From assembly GCF_000963965.1 (NCBI RefSeq), contig NZ_BAMX01000015.1, forward strand, positions 1-40,621: a stretch of 40,621 nucleotides of DNA, read 5' to 3'. The translations under genes were made by a program, and so were the position numbers. Positions 1-7,951 of this stretch are shown piece by piece (the stretch's first letter is position 1; each line of letters begins with the position of its first letter). The notes under the pieces are model-generated. The model saw only the letters and a program-made list of their open reading frames with translations. It had not been told where the DNA came from and searched no databases. Source of the stretch: Acetobacter orientalis (GTDB lineage: Bacteria > Pseudomonadota > Alphaproteobacteria > Acetobacterales > Acetobacteraceae).

Positions 1-42
1 GCCAGTGCCAGTGCCAGTGCCAGTGCCAGTGCCAGTGCCAGT
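1..42 (+). repeat. Seven tandem copies of GCCAGT
   Basis: Seven perfect copies of the hexamer GCCAGT start at the first base of the window and may continue upstream. In the frame of the following open reading frame they encode alternating Ala-Ser. The unit is a multiple of three, so gain or loss of copies would change length without breaking the frame. Confidence 0.95.
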
Positions 43-393
43 GCGGCACCTTTTTATAGGCGTGCCGCTGTGGTTACTGTGGTGGGTGTTGGGGCTGGTG
101 GCGTGTCGCGTTTGGTGCGGGTGTGTCAGTTTGCCGCAGGCCGGGCTGTGTGGTGCGGGCAACCTTATACGGGGCAAGCTGTATTGGCTGTGCGGCAAGG
201 GGTGCCCGTTGTGCAGCAATGCCGTGTTGTGGTTGGGCAGCCTGTTTTTTGTAACGGGCCTTATACAGGCAAGGCTTTAGTACAAACACCACAGGGTTTT
301 TACGCACAATGCCGCGTAAGTGTTGGCTCTATAGTATTTTGCGAAAACCCATTTAATGGAAAAGGTTTAGCAGACTCTATTGGGGCGCCCTAG
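1..393 (+). CDS. 3' end of an unknown protein with Cys-pair repeats
   Basis: Frame 1 is open from the window edge to a TAG at 391-393, so this is the C-terminal 130 residues of a longer protein whose start lies outside. It begins with seven Ala-Ser dipeptides and a short hydrophobic Val/Gly-rich stretch. Three imperfect repeats follow, with Cys pairs at window residues 42/52, 74/84 and 104/114. Each pair is exactly ten residues apart, and each second Cys is followed by x-x-Pro-[Tyr/Phe]-[Thr/Asn]-Gly. The regular Cys spacing suggests disulphides or metal binding in a secreted or surface protein, but that is inference. I do not recognise the family. A competing frame from base 5 (Met-Pro-Val repeats) lacks this pattern and is a shadow. 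Confidence 0.6.
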   Translation, partial: ASASASASASASASAAPFYRRAAVVTVVGVGAGGVSRLVRVCQFAAGRAVWCGQPYTGQAVLAVRQGVPVVQQCRVVVGQPVFCNGPYTGKALVQTPQGFYAQCRVSVGSIVFCENPFNGKGLADSIGAP

Positions 394-451
394 AGCTGTA
401 GGGGTACATAGCTGCTCTTACGCAGTTTTATGCTGCATTATTGTGGGTGTA

Positions 452-493
452 TTGGGCAGGGAGTGCGTTCTCCCTACCCAACATGGTTTTTTA
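452..493 (+). terminator. Rho-independent terminator after the Cys-repeat gene
   Basis: A 12-bp stem with one mismatch (452-463 pairing with 470-481, six-base loop) is followed by CATGG and six T on the + strand. It sits between the stop of the partial gene at 393 and the stop of the convergent peptidase gene at 491, so the hairpin may serve both. Confidence 0.7.
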
Positions 494-2638
494 AGGGGTT
501 TGAGTGAGGCCGCGTGCAGCCAGCATGGGTTCAATTTCGGGGTCTTGGCCGTAAAAGGCTTTAAACATGGTGCTGTAGTCTTGCGTGTACCCGCGAGACA
601 AAATCATGTCTCGAAAGCGTTGGCCGTTTTGGCGTGTTAGGCCGCCATTTTTTTCAAACCAAGCAAACGCGTTGTCGTCCAGCATTTCTGCCCAGAGGTA
701 GGCATAATACCCAGCCGAATACCCATTGGCCCAAATATGCAGAAAATAGCTTGAACGATACCGAGGGGGAATGCTCTGTGTATCTAACCCTGTTTTGGCA
801 AGGGCTGTTTTTTCAAACGTATCCACATTTTGTTTGGGGGCCGTAGCGGGTAGGCTGTGCCATTGCATGTCTAGCTCAGCAGCGCTGAGCACTTCGCCCA
901 GTTTGTAGCCTTGGTTAAATGTTGCGGCTTTTTTAAGCTGCGCCACAAGGTGCTCTGGCATAGGGGCGTTGGTTTTGTAATGGCGGGCGTAGTGGGCCAG
1001 TACGGTTTTATCAAGCGCCCAATGCTCGTTAAACTGAGACGGAAACTCTACAAAGTCTCGGGCTACATTGGTGCCAGAAATAAGGGGGTAGGTTTGTTGG
1101 GCAAAAAGCCCATGTAGCGCATGCCCAAATTCATGGAACATAGTGGTCACATCATCAAACGTTATAAGGGCTGGCTGGCCCTCTGCCGGTTTGGTAAAAT
1201 TGCCCACATTATAAATAACAGGCTTTGTGCCAAGCAGTTTAGACTGCCCCACAAAATTAGACATCCACGCGCCGCCTGTTTTGTTGTCGCGCTGGAAGTA
1301 GTCAAAATATAAAAGGCCCAGTGCTGTGCCGTCATGGTCAAAAGCTTCATACACCATAACATCTGGGTTGTAGGTGGGTATATCTGTGCGGCGTTTAAAG
1401 GTTAGGCCATAAAGTGTGTTGGCGGCAAAAAACACACCATCTTGCAGCACACGGTTAAGCTCGAAATAAGGTTTGACCTGGCTTTCATCAAAATCAAACT
1501 TCTGCTTGCGTAGCTTGTCGGCGTAATAGGCCCAGTCCCACGGTTGTAGGGTAAAGTCGGGTTGGGCCGTTTTTTTGCTTTCTTGGTCTATTACGGTTTG
1601 GAGCTCGGCTTTTTCGCGCTGTTGTTCGGCGGCAAGAGCAGGGGTTAGGTGGGCCATAAAGGCTTCCGCCTGCTCTGGTGTTTTGGCCATTTGGTCTGCC
1701 AATGCGTAGCTGGCATAATTGGGGTAGCCAAATAAAGCCGCTTTTTGTGCACGCAGGTAGGCTAGGGTGGCTATGGTGTCGCGCGTGTCGTTTTCTCCGC
1801 CTTGTTCAGAGCGGTTCCAGCTTGCATCAAACAACGCGTGGCGGGTTTGGCGGTCTGTTAAGCTAGAAAGTGCCGGTTGTTGTGTGGTGTTTTGTAATGG
1901 TAGCAGCCATTTGCCCTCTAATTTACGGCCCTTGGCGGCCTCTTGGGCGTTATTTAGGCCCGCGCTGTCTAGCCCTGCCAGTTGGGCTTTATCTGCCACA
2001 ACCAAGGCGGCAGCTTTCGTGCCAGCTAAGAGCTTTTGCTGAAAAAGCGTTTCAAGTTTAGACAACCGCGTATTGATATCGCGCAGTTTGTCTTTATCGG
2101 TATCAGAAAGCTGTGCGCCAGAATGCACAAAATTTTGGTAGTAAACCGTTAAAACCTGCTTTTGCTCAGCATCTAGGCCCAGCCCGTCTTGGCGCGCATG
2201 CAAAAACTGTACGCGGGCAAAAAGTTGGGGGTTCATGTAAATACTGTCTGCGTGGGCGGCAAGTTGCGGGCCAACAATTTCCTGCACTTTGTCGAGTGTG
2301 GCAGATGTATTGGCAGAATACACCCCGTTAAACGTCTGGCTTACCCGGTCTAGCAAACGGCCAGAGCGCTCTAGGGCGGCTATGGTGTTGTCAAACGTTG
2401 GGGCCTCGGGGTTTTGGGCAATGTGGGCTATTTCGGCGGCTTGCTCTGCCATGCCCTGTTCAAAAGCGGGCTGGTAGTCGCTTTCTTTTATAAGGTCAAA
2501 GCGGGGGGCGTGGTAGGGCAGGGGGCTTGGCGCAGCAAAGGGGTTGCTGGCTGGCAACGGTGCGGCCTGTGCTAGGCTGCCGCCACTGGTTAGGCAGGTA
2601 GCCGCGGCCATAACATACAGCCAAGAGCGGTGTTTCAT
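491..2638 (-). CDS. dcp: M3-family metallopeptidase (peptidyl-dipeptidase Dcp / oligopeptidase A type), exported
   Basis: A zinc oligopeptidase of family M3 of about 715 residues, the usual length for Dcp/PrlC enzymes, which degrade short peptides. The zinc motif HEFGH lies at about residues 502-506 and the third ligand Glu (VEFPSQ) about 25 residues later. The N-terminus is a signal peptide (Lys-His-Arg, then a hydrophobic stretch ending near Ala-Gln-Ala-Ala), so a periplasmic location is likely. I chose the ATG at 2638 because GGAGGA lies about ten bases upstream. An alternative ATG at 2659 overlaps the stop of the upstream lipoprotein gene (TAATG) and would add seven residues. The close spacing makes an operon with that gene likely. 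Dcp and oligopeptidase A cannot be firmly separated by eye; the signal peptide favours a Dcp-like periplasmic role. Confidence 0.9.
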   Translation of the reverse strand: MKHRSWLYVMAAATCLTSGGSLAQAAPLPASNPFAAPSPLPYHAPRFDLIKESDYQPAFEQGMAEQAAEIAHIAQNPEAPTFDNTIAALERSGRLLDRVSQTFNGVYSANTSATLDKVQEIVGPQLAAHADSIYMNPQLFARVQFLHARQDGLGLDAEQKQVLTVYYQNFVHSGAQLSDTDKDKLRDINTRLSKLETLFQQKLLAGTKAAALVVADKAQLAGLDSAGLNNAQEAAKGRKLEGKWLLPLQNTTQQPALSSLTDRQTRHALFDASWNRSEQGGENDTRDTIATLAYLRAQKAALFGYPNYASYALADQMAKTPEQAEAFMAHLTPALAAEQQREKAELQTVIDQESKKTAQPDFTLQPWDWAYYADKLRKQKFDFDESQVKPYFELNRVLQDGVFFAANTLYGLTFKRRTDIPTYNPDVMVYEAFDHDGTALGLLYFDYFQRDNKTGGAWMSNFVGQSKLLGTKPVIYNVGNFTKPAEGQPALITFDDVTTMFHEFGHALHGLFAQQTYPLISGTNVARDFVEFPSQFNEHWALDKTVLAHYARHYKTNAPMPEHLVAQLKKAATFNQGYKLGEVLSAAELDMQWHSLPATAPKQNVDTFEKTALAKTGLDTQSIPPRYRSSYFLHIWANGYSAGYYAYLWAEMLDDNAFAWFEKNGGLTRQNGQRFRDMILSRGYTQDYSTMFKAFYGQDPEIEPMLAARGLTQTP

Positions 2639-2658
2639 GCAGGGTGTTCCTCCAGCCA

Positions 2659-3435
2659 TTACAGCACAGGCCTAAGCGTGAGTGTGCGGTTGTCTTTTGT
2701 TGTCAGCACAAGTGTTTCCCCCTGCATGTGCCAGTGGGTTACATCTTGTTTTAGGTCGTTAAATTTTTGGGCTATTGCGGCATTGGGGCCTATACAGGCC
2801 ATTAAAGTGCTTACACCGCTTTGTGCGCTGGGTTTTACTGTGCCGTTGGGGCTAAATTCCAGCCCATCTGCATAACGGTTACAGCCGTCCGAGCCAGAAA
2901 TTTTGCCAGTGGCGTTAATATCTAGCGTTGGGGCCATGTCTTGTATGGCAGTGTTTGGGGCATGCTGGCCTGTGGCTAACGCTGTGCCATTAAGCGCAGT
3001 TACACGCCATTTGGTATTGTACAGGCTGGCAGGGCCTACGGGGTCTCCGCCGCAGCCTTTAAAGGTTTGGTTGTGCATTGTTACCCGCACCGTTTCAGAA
3101 AATTGCTGCCCGCTCAGGGTATCTGTGCAGGGTTTGGCGGTTATCTCTGCCCGTAGGTCTTGTGCCTCGTACACGCGGGTGGTGTCTTGCGTGTGGGGGG
3201 TAGTTACGGTGCTTACACTTTCGGGGCTGCCTGCCTGTTTAAAGGTAAGCGTGTTGTGTGCCAGCGTTAAATGCCATGTGGGGGCGTTACCTGCGGCTTG
3301 GTACACGCTGTCTGGTGCGCTGGGGGTTGTAGCTGGGTTTTGGTTGGCTGGGGTGCAGGCCGCAACAGCAAGGGGCAGCAGTAGGGCGGTGGTTGCGTAA
3401 GTGGTGCGTGCCTTAACCCATGTTAATTTTTTCAT
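2659..3435 (-). CDS. Lipoprotein with COG3650-like and META (HslJ-like) domains
   Basis: 258 residues. The N-terminus is a lipoprotein signal (positive start, hydrophobic core, lipobox VAAC with Cys27), so it is probably anchored in the outer or inner membrane on the periplasmic side. The first half, about residues 50-130, has the Cys-Thr-Asp...Ser-Gly...Gly-Cys-Gly pattern of the COG3650 family. The second half, about 140-258, is a META domain as in HslJ, with the Trp-Arg-Val-Thr...Asn-Gly start, a Gly-Ser-Asp-Gly-Cys-Asn-Arg core and a Thr-Leu-Met-Ala-Cys segment. Proteins of this layout are linked to envelope stress in other bacteria, but no reaction is known. The stop overlaps the alternative start of the peptidase gene downstream, so the two are probably cotranscribed. 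Confidence 0.8.
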   Translation of the reverse strand: MKKLTWVKARTTYATTALLLPLAVAACTPANQNPATTPSAPDSVYQAAGNAPTWHLTLAHNTLTFKQAGSPESVSTVTTPHTQDTTRVYEAQDLRAEITAKPCTDTLSGQQFSETVRVTMHNQTFKGCGGDPVGPASLYNTKWRVTALNGTALATGQHAPNTAIQDMAPTLDINATGKISGSDGCNRYADGLEFSPNGTVKPSAQSGVSTLMACIGPNAAIAQKFNDLKQDVTHWHMQGETLVLTTKDNRTLTLRPVL

Positions 3436-3493
3436 TACGGTTTTCCTGTTACTTCAGAGCGTTACGGTGTTGGCAGGGCACGCGCACCCTGTT

Positions 3494-4066
3494 TTACAAA
3501 GCGGTTATAGTTAACACGCTAACGCCGCCAGCACGCAAACGGTTTGCAACCTGTGTGGGGTCTTCTTGCGCACTGGCCGAGGCATCTGCCAGCACAACGC
3601 TTTCAAAACCCAGTTTTTGCGCTGCTAAAGCCGTGTCTGCCACACAGACATCAAGCGCTAGGCCGCACACGATAACGCGCTTTATACCCCGCTCGCGCAG
3701 TAACCCGGCAAGGCCGGTGGGGTTTTGGCCGTTATTATCGGTAAAGGCCGAGTAACTATCTACCGCCTGCGCCATGCCTTTGCGCAGTATGGCGCAGAGT
3801 GTGTCTGTGCGTAACAAGGCGGCTAACTCTGCCCCTTGTGTGCCTTGCACGCAGTGCGTGGGCCACGGGCCACCTTGGGGCGTAAAAGAGCAATGCCCTG
3901 CCGGGTGCCAGTCTTGGGTGGCAATACTGGCCCCAAAGGGTTGGTCAAGCAGGGTATTAAGGGTGGGTATAAGGCGGTCTGCCCCGGCTATGCCCAGCGC
4001 CCCACCGGGTAGAAAGTCGTTTTGCATATCAACAATAATAAGTGCGTCTTGCGGGCTAATGGGCAT
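3494..4066 (-). CDS. pncA: Nicotinamidase (pyrazinamidase)
   Basis: 190 residues, normal length for PncA. The enzyme hydrolyses nicotinamide to nicotinate and ammonia in the cytoplasm and feeds NAD salvage. The isochorismatase-fold catalytic triad is visible as Asp13 (VDMQNDF), Lys96 (RKGM) and Cys141 (LALDVCV). The metal site is Asp52, His54 and His71 (QDWHP and WPTHCV), with a conserved His58 nearby. The start at 4066 has AAGGAG seven bases upstream. It is followed at a distance by the lipoprotein-peptidase pair on the same strand, with about 58 bases between, so readthrough is possible. No signal peptide. Confidence 0.93.
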   Translation of the reverse strand: MPISPQDALIIVDMQNDFLPGGALGIAGADRLIPTLNTLLDQPFGASIATQDWHPAGHCSFTPQGGPWPTHCVQGTQGAELAALLRTDTLCAILRKGMAQAVDSYSAFTDNNGQNPTGLAGLLRERGIKRVIVCGLALDVCVADTALAAQKLGFESVVLADASASAQEDPTQVANRLRAGGVSVLTITAL

Positions 4067-4221
4067 GGGGCTTCTCCTTGCAATAGGGGCAGGTTACGCC
4101 TTTTTGGCCGGGGCACCAAAGGCCAAAACCCCGCCCTAGGCGTGACGCCCCCAGCCATAGCCCTTATACTGCCCACTCTCTTACCCCCGGTATGGGGCCA
4201 ACACATACAGGAGGCTACTGC

Positions 4222-4569
4222 ATGCGAGCGCACCCTTGGGCTAAAAAGGCCGCTGTTATTACCCTGAGTGTTGCCATAACGCTGGGCCTGCTGTTTGCGT
4301 GCCTGAGTTTAGCGGGTACCGCCATGCAACTGCTTACCGGCCAGCACACGCCCGGCCCCTTGGCGCGTTGGGGGGTAAGCCTAACACCGTGCATTTTGGT
4401 AGCGGTGTTATATGCGCGTTGGCGGGGCCGCCGCCAGCAGCGTAAAGCGCCCCAACCACGCGGGCTGCGTGCGGCTCCTATGCCCGCCGCTACGGCCCCC
4501 CAGCCGCACACCGCCCCAACCCAGCCCCTTACCTTGGCCGACCGCCGAAAGGCCCTTCAAAACCAATGA
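4222..4569 (+). CDS. Small membrane protein, unknown
   Basis: 115 residues starting at the ATG at 4222, which has AGGAGG seven bases upstream. Two hydrophobic segments (about residues 9-35 and 50-65) predict a small inner-membrane protein. The basic and Pro/Ala-rich tail (Arg-Trp-Arg-Gly-Arg-Arg) is probably cytoplasmic. The last four bases overlap the start of the next gene as ATGA, so the two are translationally coupled. I do not recognise the family. Confidence 0.65.
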   Translation: MRAHPWAKKAAVITLSVAITLGLLFACLSLAGTAMQLLTGQHTPGPLARWGVSLTPCILVAVLYARWRGRRQQRKAPQPRGLRAAPMPAATAPQPHTAPTQPLTLADRRKALQNQ

Positions 4570-4946
4570 TTGTTCAAGGCTACAACTTTTTTTGCGATAT
4601 GCCCCAAGACATGCGCTACCTGCGCCAAGAGAGCGAGGGCGAACGTTTTATTGAAGAAAATATGATCTTTATTCTGCCAGACCGCCTGCGTAAGTTTCGT
4701 AAAAACTTATGGCATGTGCGTAAAAATGCGGGGCCTACACATATTTATGTGCCCCTTTTTAGGGTGCAAACCCAACTGGCAAGCGAGCCTTTGCCCCAAG
4801 GGTATGCAGGGCCGCTAGATGTGTACCCCTTTTACACCCATACCGCGCGCAGGCGTAGCCGCTCGCTCGATTACTACGTGCTGTTTGTGTTTAAAGATAA
4901 AACGTCTTTTGTTAAATGTAGCCAGCTTTTGCCCGCACCCACTTAA
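4566..4946 (+). CDS. Unknown soluble protein coupled to the small membrane protein
   Basis: 126 residues, no signal peptide or membrane segment. It is rich in aromatic and basic residues, with a Phe-Ile-Leu-Pro-Asp-Arg-Leu-Arg-Lys-Phe-Arg segment near residue 37 and a hydrophobic Tyr-Tyr-Val-Leu-Phe-Val-Phe strand near residue 102. The start overlaps the preceding stop in an ATGA, so the two genes form an operon and may act together at the membrane. No recognised domain. The reading frame is preferred because of the coupling and the ordinary amino-acid composition. Confidence 0.65.
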   Translation: MIVQGYNFFCDMPQDMRYLRQESEGERFIEENMIFILPDRLRKFRKNLWHVRKNAGPTHIYVPLFRVQTQLASEPLPQGYAGPLDVYPFYTHTARRRSRSLDYYVLFVFKDKTSFVKCSQLLPAPT

Positions 4947-5124
4947 AGGCACGCGCTTAAAGATTGCATCTCGCGTGGGTGCCTGCTACTGCCAGCACCC
5001 CTTTGCTCCACTCGTTTTTCCCGCACCACTCCACTGGCCCCCAGTGCGTAAATAAGGCCCGCAGGCGCATGAGCCACTCTGTGCTCCCACACCATTCCCG
5101 CAATCTTATGGGCTGCACACGCTA
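4947..5124. other. Intergenic region without a recognised gene
   Basis: Short spacer between the unknown operon and the UPF0126 gene, both on the + strand. It presumably contains the promoter of the downstream gene, but I see no clear -35/-10 pair, strong hairpin or palindrome. Confidence 0.4.
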
Positions 5125-5763
5125 ATGGTGTACCATTTTGAGGCCATACAGGCGTTTTCACGTTCTGCCTTACCTCGGCTTGATATTGTGGCAACGGCTG
5201 TTTTTGCCATATCTGGGGCTTTGCAGGCGGCTAAAGCCCGGCAAAATATTGTGACCTTTGCTTTTTTTGCCGCTGTAACCGGGGTGGGTGGCGGCACCGT
5301 GCGCGACCTGCTTATGGGGGCTCCCGTTTTTTGGGTGCATACCACAACCCCTATGGCGGTGTGTCTCGTTATGGCGCTGCTGGTGTGGTTTACCCCCACA
5401 CGGTGGTGGCCCCACCACGCCATAGACTGGTTTGATGGCATGGGCGTTGCCGCTTACGGCGTATATGGTGCCGCCAAAGCACAGGCTTACGGGGTGCCGT
5501 GGCTGCCTGCTGCGGTGCTGGGTGTAGTTACAGCCTGTATGGGCGGTATTTTTCGCGATGTGCTGGCCAATGTGCCCTCTATTGTTATCCGGCCAGAACT
5601 CTACGTAACCGCTGCGGCCCTGTCTGCCGGGTGTTATGTGTTACTTGCAGCCTGTGGGGTGCCCCAACTTGTGGCAACAACCATTGCATTTGCCGCAGGT
5701 TTTGCCCTACGCGGCGCGGCTATACGGCACGGTATAAACCTACCCGCCTACCGCCGCTCTTAA
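5125..5763 (+). CDS. UPF0126 / TRIC-like trimeric cation channel family membrane protein
   Basis: 212 residues with about seven hydrophobic segments. It is built from two tandem three-helix repeats, each carrying the family's glycine-rich signature: VGGGTVRDLL near residue 54 and GGIFRDVLA near residue 140. The family (YicG/YadS in E. coli) is related in fold to animal TRIC potassium channels. The bacterial role is not established; glycine uptake has been proposed for some members. It would act in the inner membrane. The ATG at 5125 has no strong ribosome-binding site, and a slightly later start is possible. Confidence 0.9.
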   Translation: MVYHFEAIQAFSRSALPRLDIVATAVFAISGALQAAKARQNIVTFAFFAAVTGVGGGTVRDLLMGAPVFWVHTTTPMAVCLVMALLVWFTPTRWWPHHAIDWFDGMGVAAYGVYGAAKAQAYGVPWLPAAVLGVVTACMGGIFRDVLANVPSIVIRPELYVTAAALSAGCYVLLAACGVPQLVATTIAFAAGFALRGAAIRHGINLPAYRRS

Positions 5764-5873
5764 CGGGTATAGGTGTTAGCTTATGTGGCGGTGGCGTGCT
5801 GCACTGGCTCCGTACTTTACACACCCTGCCACAGCGTATGGCGTGCAGCCCCAATGTTTCCATAACGCAAACA

Positions 5874-5898
5874 GGGGGGCACCCTTAAAGCGCCCCCC
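5874..5898. terminator. GC-rich hairpin between convergent genes
   Basis: GGGGGGC (5874-5880) can pair with GCCCCCC (5892-5898) across an 11-base loop. It sits between the stop of the UPF0126 gene and the stop of the cytochrome gene on the other strand. There is no long T run on either side, so its role as a bidirectional terminator is inferred from position. Confidence 0.5.
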
Positions 5899-5905
5899 CA
5901 ACAGG

Positions 5906-6547
5906 TTATTTGGGAACAGGTGCCGTATTTTTGGTAGGGTCAATGTGCGGAAAGGCTACACGTTCCAGAGCATCCGCTTTGCTCGGCAAAGGGGTTTTGC
6001 TGGCTGCTACGCCGTTTTCACGCAGTAAAAAGGCCAAAATATCAGCGTTTTCTTCATCAGACAGCGCACCGGGGGCAGAAAGCGGCATGGCGTGGCGTAT
6101 ATAGTCAAACAGGTGGCGTAGCGGCACACCAGACCAGTTGGCAACAAACCGGCCAGTAAGGGGCGGTGTATCAAACGCGCCCGCTAAAGCGGGGCCGTGG
6201 CATAGGGCGCAGGTTTCTTTGTATGTTTCAGCGCCACGCTCGGCTTGCTCGGCGGTATAGGTGGCAGCGGGCAGGGGTTTTGTTTTACCGTTTTGCCCTG
6301 CCGCATGGGCAGGCGCACTTAGGGCTATAATCAAGGCCAAGGGGGCAATGGCCACAGCAACGGCACTGTTCATGCGGGGGTGGGGCATGCCTCTAAGCAG
6401 GGCATGGGCAGCAAGTGTGCCCGCTGCGGGCATAAACATGCTGCCTTGCAGGCTTGCGCCATAGGGGTGGTTTTGGTGCGCTTGCTGTGCGGGGTCGGGC
6501 AGAATGTTAGCCAAGAGCTGCACGGTTTTTTGCAAAAAACGGGTCAT
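5906..6547 (-). CDS. Exported mono-haem c-type cytochrome, partner of the FAD oxidoreductase
   Basis: A class I cytochrome c domain occupies about residues 100-175: haem-binding CALCH at Cys113, Cys116 and His117, and a likely axial Met154 in the Arg-His-Ala-Met-Pro-Leu segment. A hydrophobic segment ending at Ala-His-Ala-Ala (about residues 60-83) is a signal peptide or N-terminal anchor, so the haem faces the periplasm. The ATG at 6547 overlaps the stop of the upstream FAD oxidoreductase (ATGA), which supports coupled translation. If so, the signal sequence is preceded by an unusual 55-residue extension; an internal start near Met54 or Met59 would give a conventional signal peptide but lacks a good ribosome-binding site. 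The likely role is to carry electrons from the FAD enzyme to the respiratory chain. Confidence 0.85.
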   Translation of the reverse strand: MTRFLQKTVQLLANILPDPAQQAHQNHPYGASLQGSMFMPAAGTLAAHALLRGMPHPRMNSAVAVAIAPLALIIALSAPAHAAGQNGKTKPLPAATYTAEQAERGAETYKETCALCHGPALAGAFDTPPLTGRFVANWSGVPLRHLFDYIRHAMPLSAPGALSDEENADILAFLLRENGVAASKTPLPSKADALERVAFPHIDPTKNTAPVPK

Positions 6548-7788
6548 GCGGGCTGCCCTTTCATGCGGGCAAACAGGTCTTCAAAAATACCGATTGCCTT
6601 TTCAGCTTCAGAGCGGTCTGGGTGCTCAAAACTGTTGTTAACGCCAACCATGTCGCCCAAGCCGGTAAAGTCTAGGGCTTGCACCATAATGCCATCTGTT
6701 TTGCACAAAAGGGCTGCCCCTTTATAGCGCACGCCGTATAGGCTGTTGGCTTGGGGCGGTAGCCAGTTGGTTTGACCGCGTATGGGTATAAGGCTTTCAT
6801 CTTGGCACAAGGCGCGTGCGCCGTAGCCGGGGCAGTTTATGACCACAGGCTCGCTCAGGGTTTTAAATTCGGCCGGGGTATGGAACTCCCGCACCACAAT
6901 TTTACCCCCAGCCTGAAAAAACTCAGACAAAAGAAGGTGTCCGTAGGCTCCAAAATTAAAAATCATCAGGTTTTTACGCTTGGCATGCGCAACGGGAAAC
7001 GGGTTTTCGCTCGCGTCCAGCACATCAGCGTTGGGAATAATGTCTTTAATCAGCTCGCCATATTCAGCAAATTCTGCGCTATTTTGGGGTTTGCCGGTGC
7101 TGGCGTAATCGGGGCTGCCCGCAGGGGGGGCGGGGGGTTCTGGGGTTTGGTCAAATGGTGTGTCAGACAGGGTGTAGCTGTCTCTAAAGTCTATGGGGTT
7201 GCCGGGCAGGCCCAAATAGTCACGGTAGGTTTTCCAGCTATAGCGGGCCATTTGCTCCCACAGGCTGGCAAAACCCGGCCCGGCGGGTTTGGTCAGTGCA
7301 ATGCGGGAGTCTGGTGTCCAGCTTCCGTTAGCGCGCACGGAGCGGGTGTGGGGTAAAAGGTCTTTGGTATAAATAGTAACATCCATACCCGCGCGTTGGG
7401 CGGTAAGGGCGGTTGTTAGGCCAATAACGCCACACCCAATAACGGCCACGCGTTTTTCAAGCGTGCTGGCAGCCTTACCCACCACAATATCAGCAGACCC
7501 CCAAGAGAGAGACCACCCGCTCCCCCCATGCCCGTAATGATGGATAACGGTTTTATCGCCAATTTTTTCAACATCAAGCCGTGGCCCCGCAGCCCTAAAG
7601 GGGCGTAGGCACACTTTAATGTCGGTTAGCTGGTTCATGTGCACACGCAAAGGGGGCAGGTGTGGCATGGTGCCGGGTGTGGCCGTGCGTTGTAAGGCCG
7701 CCGCTGCCGCAGGCACAGACGCCCAGCTATTGCGGGCCGCCACAGCACCCAAAGCAAAAGACCCTGCAAACAAATCTCTTCTTTTCAC
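6544..7788 (-). CDS. Tat-exported FAD oxidoreductase of the D-amino-acid oxidase fold, circularly permuted
   Basis: 414 residues, starting at a GTG with GAGG seven bases upstream. The N-terminus has a twin-arginine motif (Lys-Arg-Arg-Asp-Leu-Phe) and a hydrophobic stretch, so the protein is probably exported folded with FAD. The GxGxxG motif is at residues 118-123 (GCGVIG). Before it, at residues 58-100, are segments that normally lie at the C-terminus of D-amino-acid oxidases: CLRPFRAAGPRLDVEKIGDK with the substrate-carboxylate Arg (Arg62), then HHYGHGGSGWSLSWGSA. The C-terminus stops just after the strand that normally precedes the Leu-Arg-Pro segment. Middle motifs Arg-Gly-Gln-Thr and Val-Ile-Asn-Cys-Pro-Gly are in the usual order. 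The next gene overlaps by four bases and encodes a cytochrome c, so the enzyme may be a dehydrogenase rather than an oxidase. The substrate, possibly a D-amino acid, is not known. Confidence 0.85.
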   Translation of the reverse strand: MKRRDLFAGSFALGAVAARNSWASVPAAAAALQRTATPGTMPHLPPLRVHMNQLTDIKVCLRPFRAAGPRLDVEKIGDKTVIHHYGHGGSGWSLSWGSADIVVGKAASTLEKRVAVIGCGVIGLTTALTAQRAGMDVTIYTKDLLPHTRSVRANGSWTPDSRIALTKPAGPGFASLWEQMARYSWKTYRDYLGLPGNPIDFRDSYTLSDTPFDQTPEPPAPPAGSPDYASTGKPQNSAEFAEYGELIKDIIPNADVLDASENPFPVAHAKRKNLMIFNFGAYGHLLLSEFFQAGGKIVVREFHTPAEFKTLSEPVVINCPGYGARALCQDESLIPIRGQTNWLPPQANSLYGVRYKGAALLCKTDGIMVQALDFTGLGDMVGVNNSFEHPDRSEAEKAIGIFEDLFARMKGQPA

Positions 7789-7951
7789 GTGTGCCTCAAC
7801 CCTTTTTTGGTGTGTGCGGGCCTACCCTGTAAAGGGGAGTGCGCTCTTATACAAAGAGTGTAAGGGGGGTATGGCGTAAAGCAAGTGTTAAAAGCAGGGA
7901 GTGGCCACAAAAATACATAAAAATAAAAAGAGGTTTTAAAACATAAAGCAC

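Noticed and set aside
1..42. CRISPR-like array
   Set aside because: The repeats are six bases long, directly adjoining and without spacers.
5..280. Open frame with a Met-Pro-Val repeat start
   Set aside because: It is the same tandem repeat read in another frame. The frame-1 reading has regular Cys repeats and stays open from the window edge.
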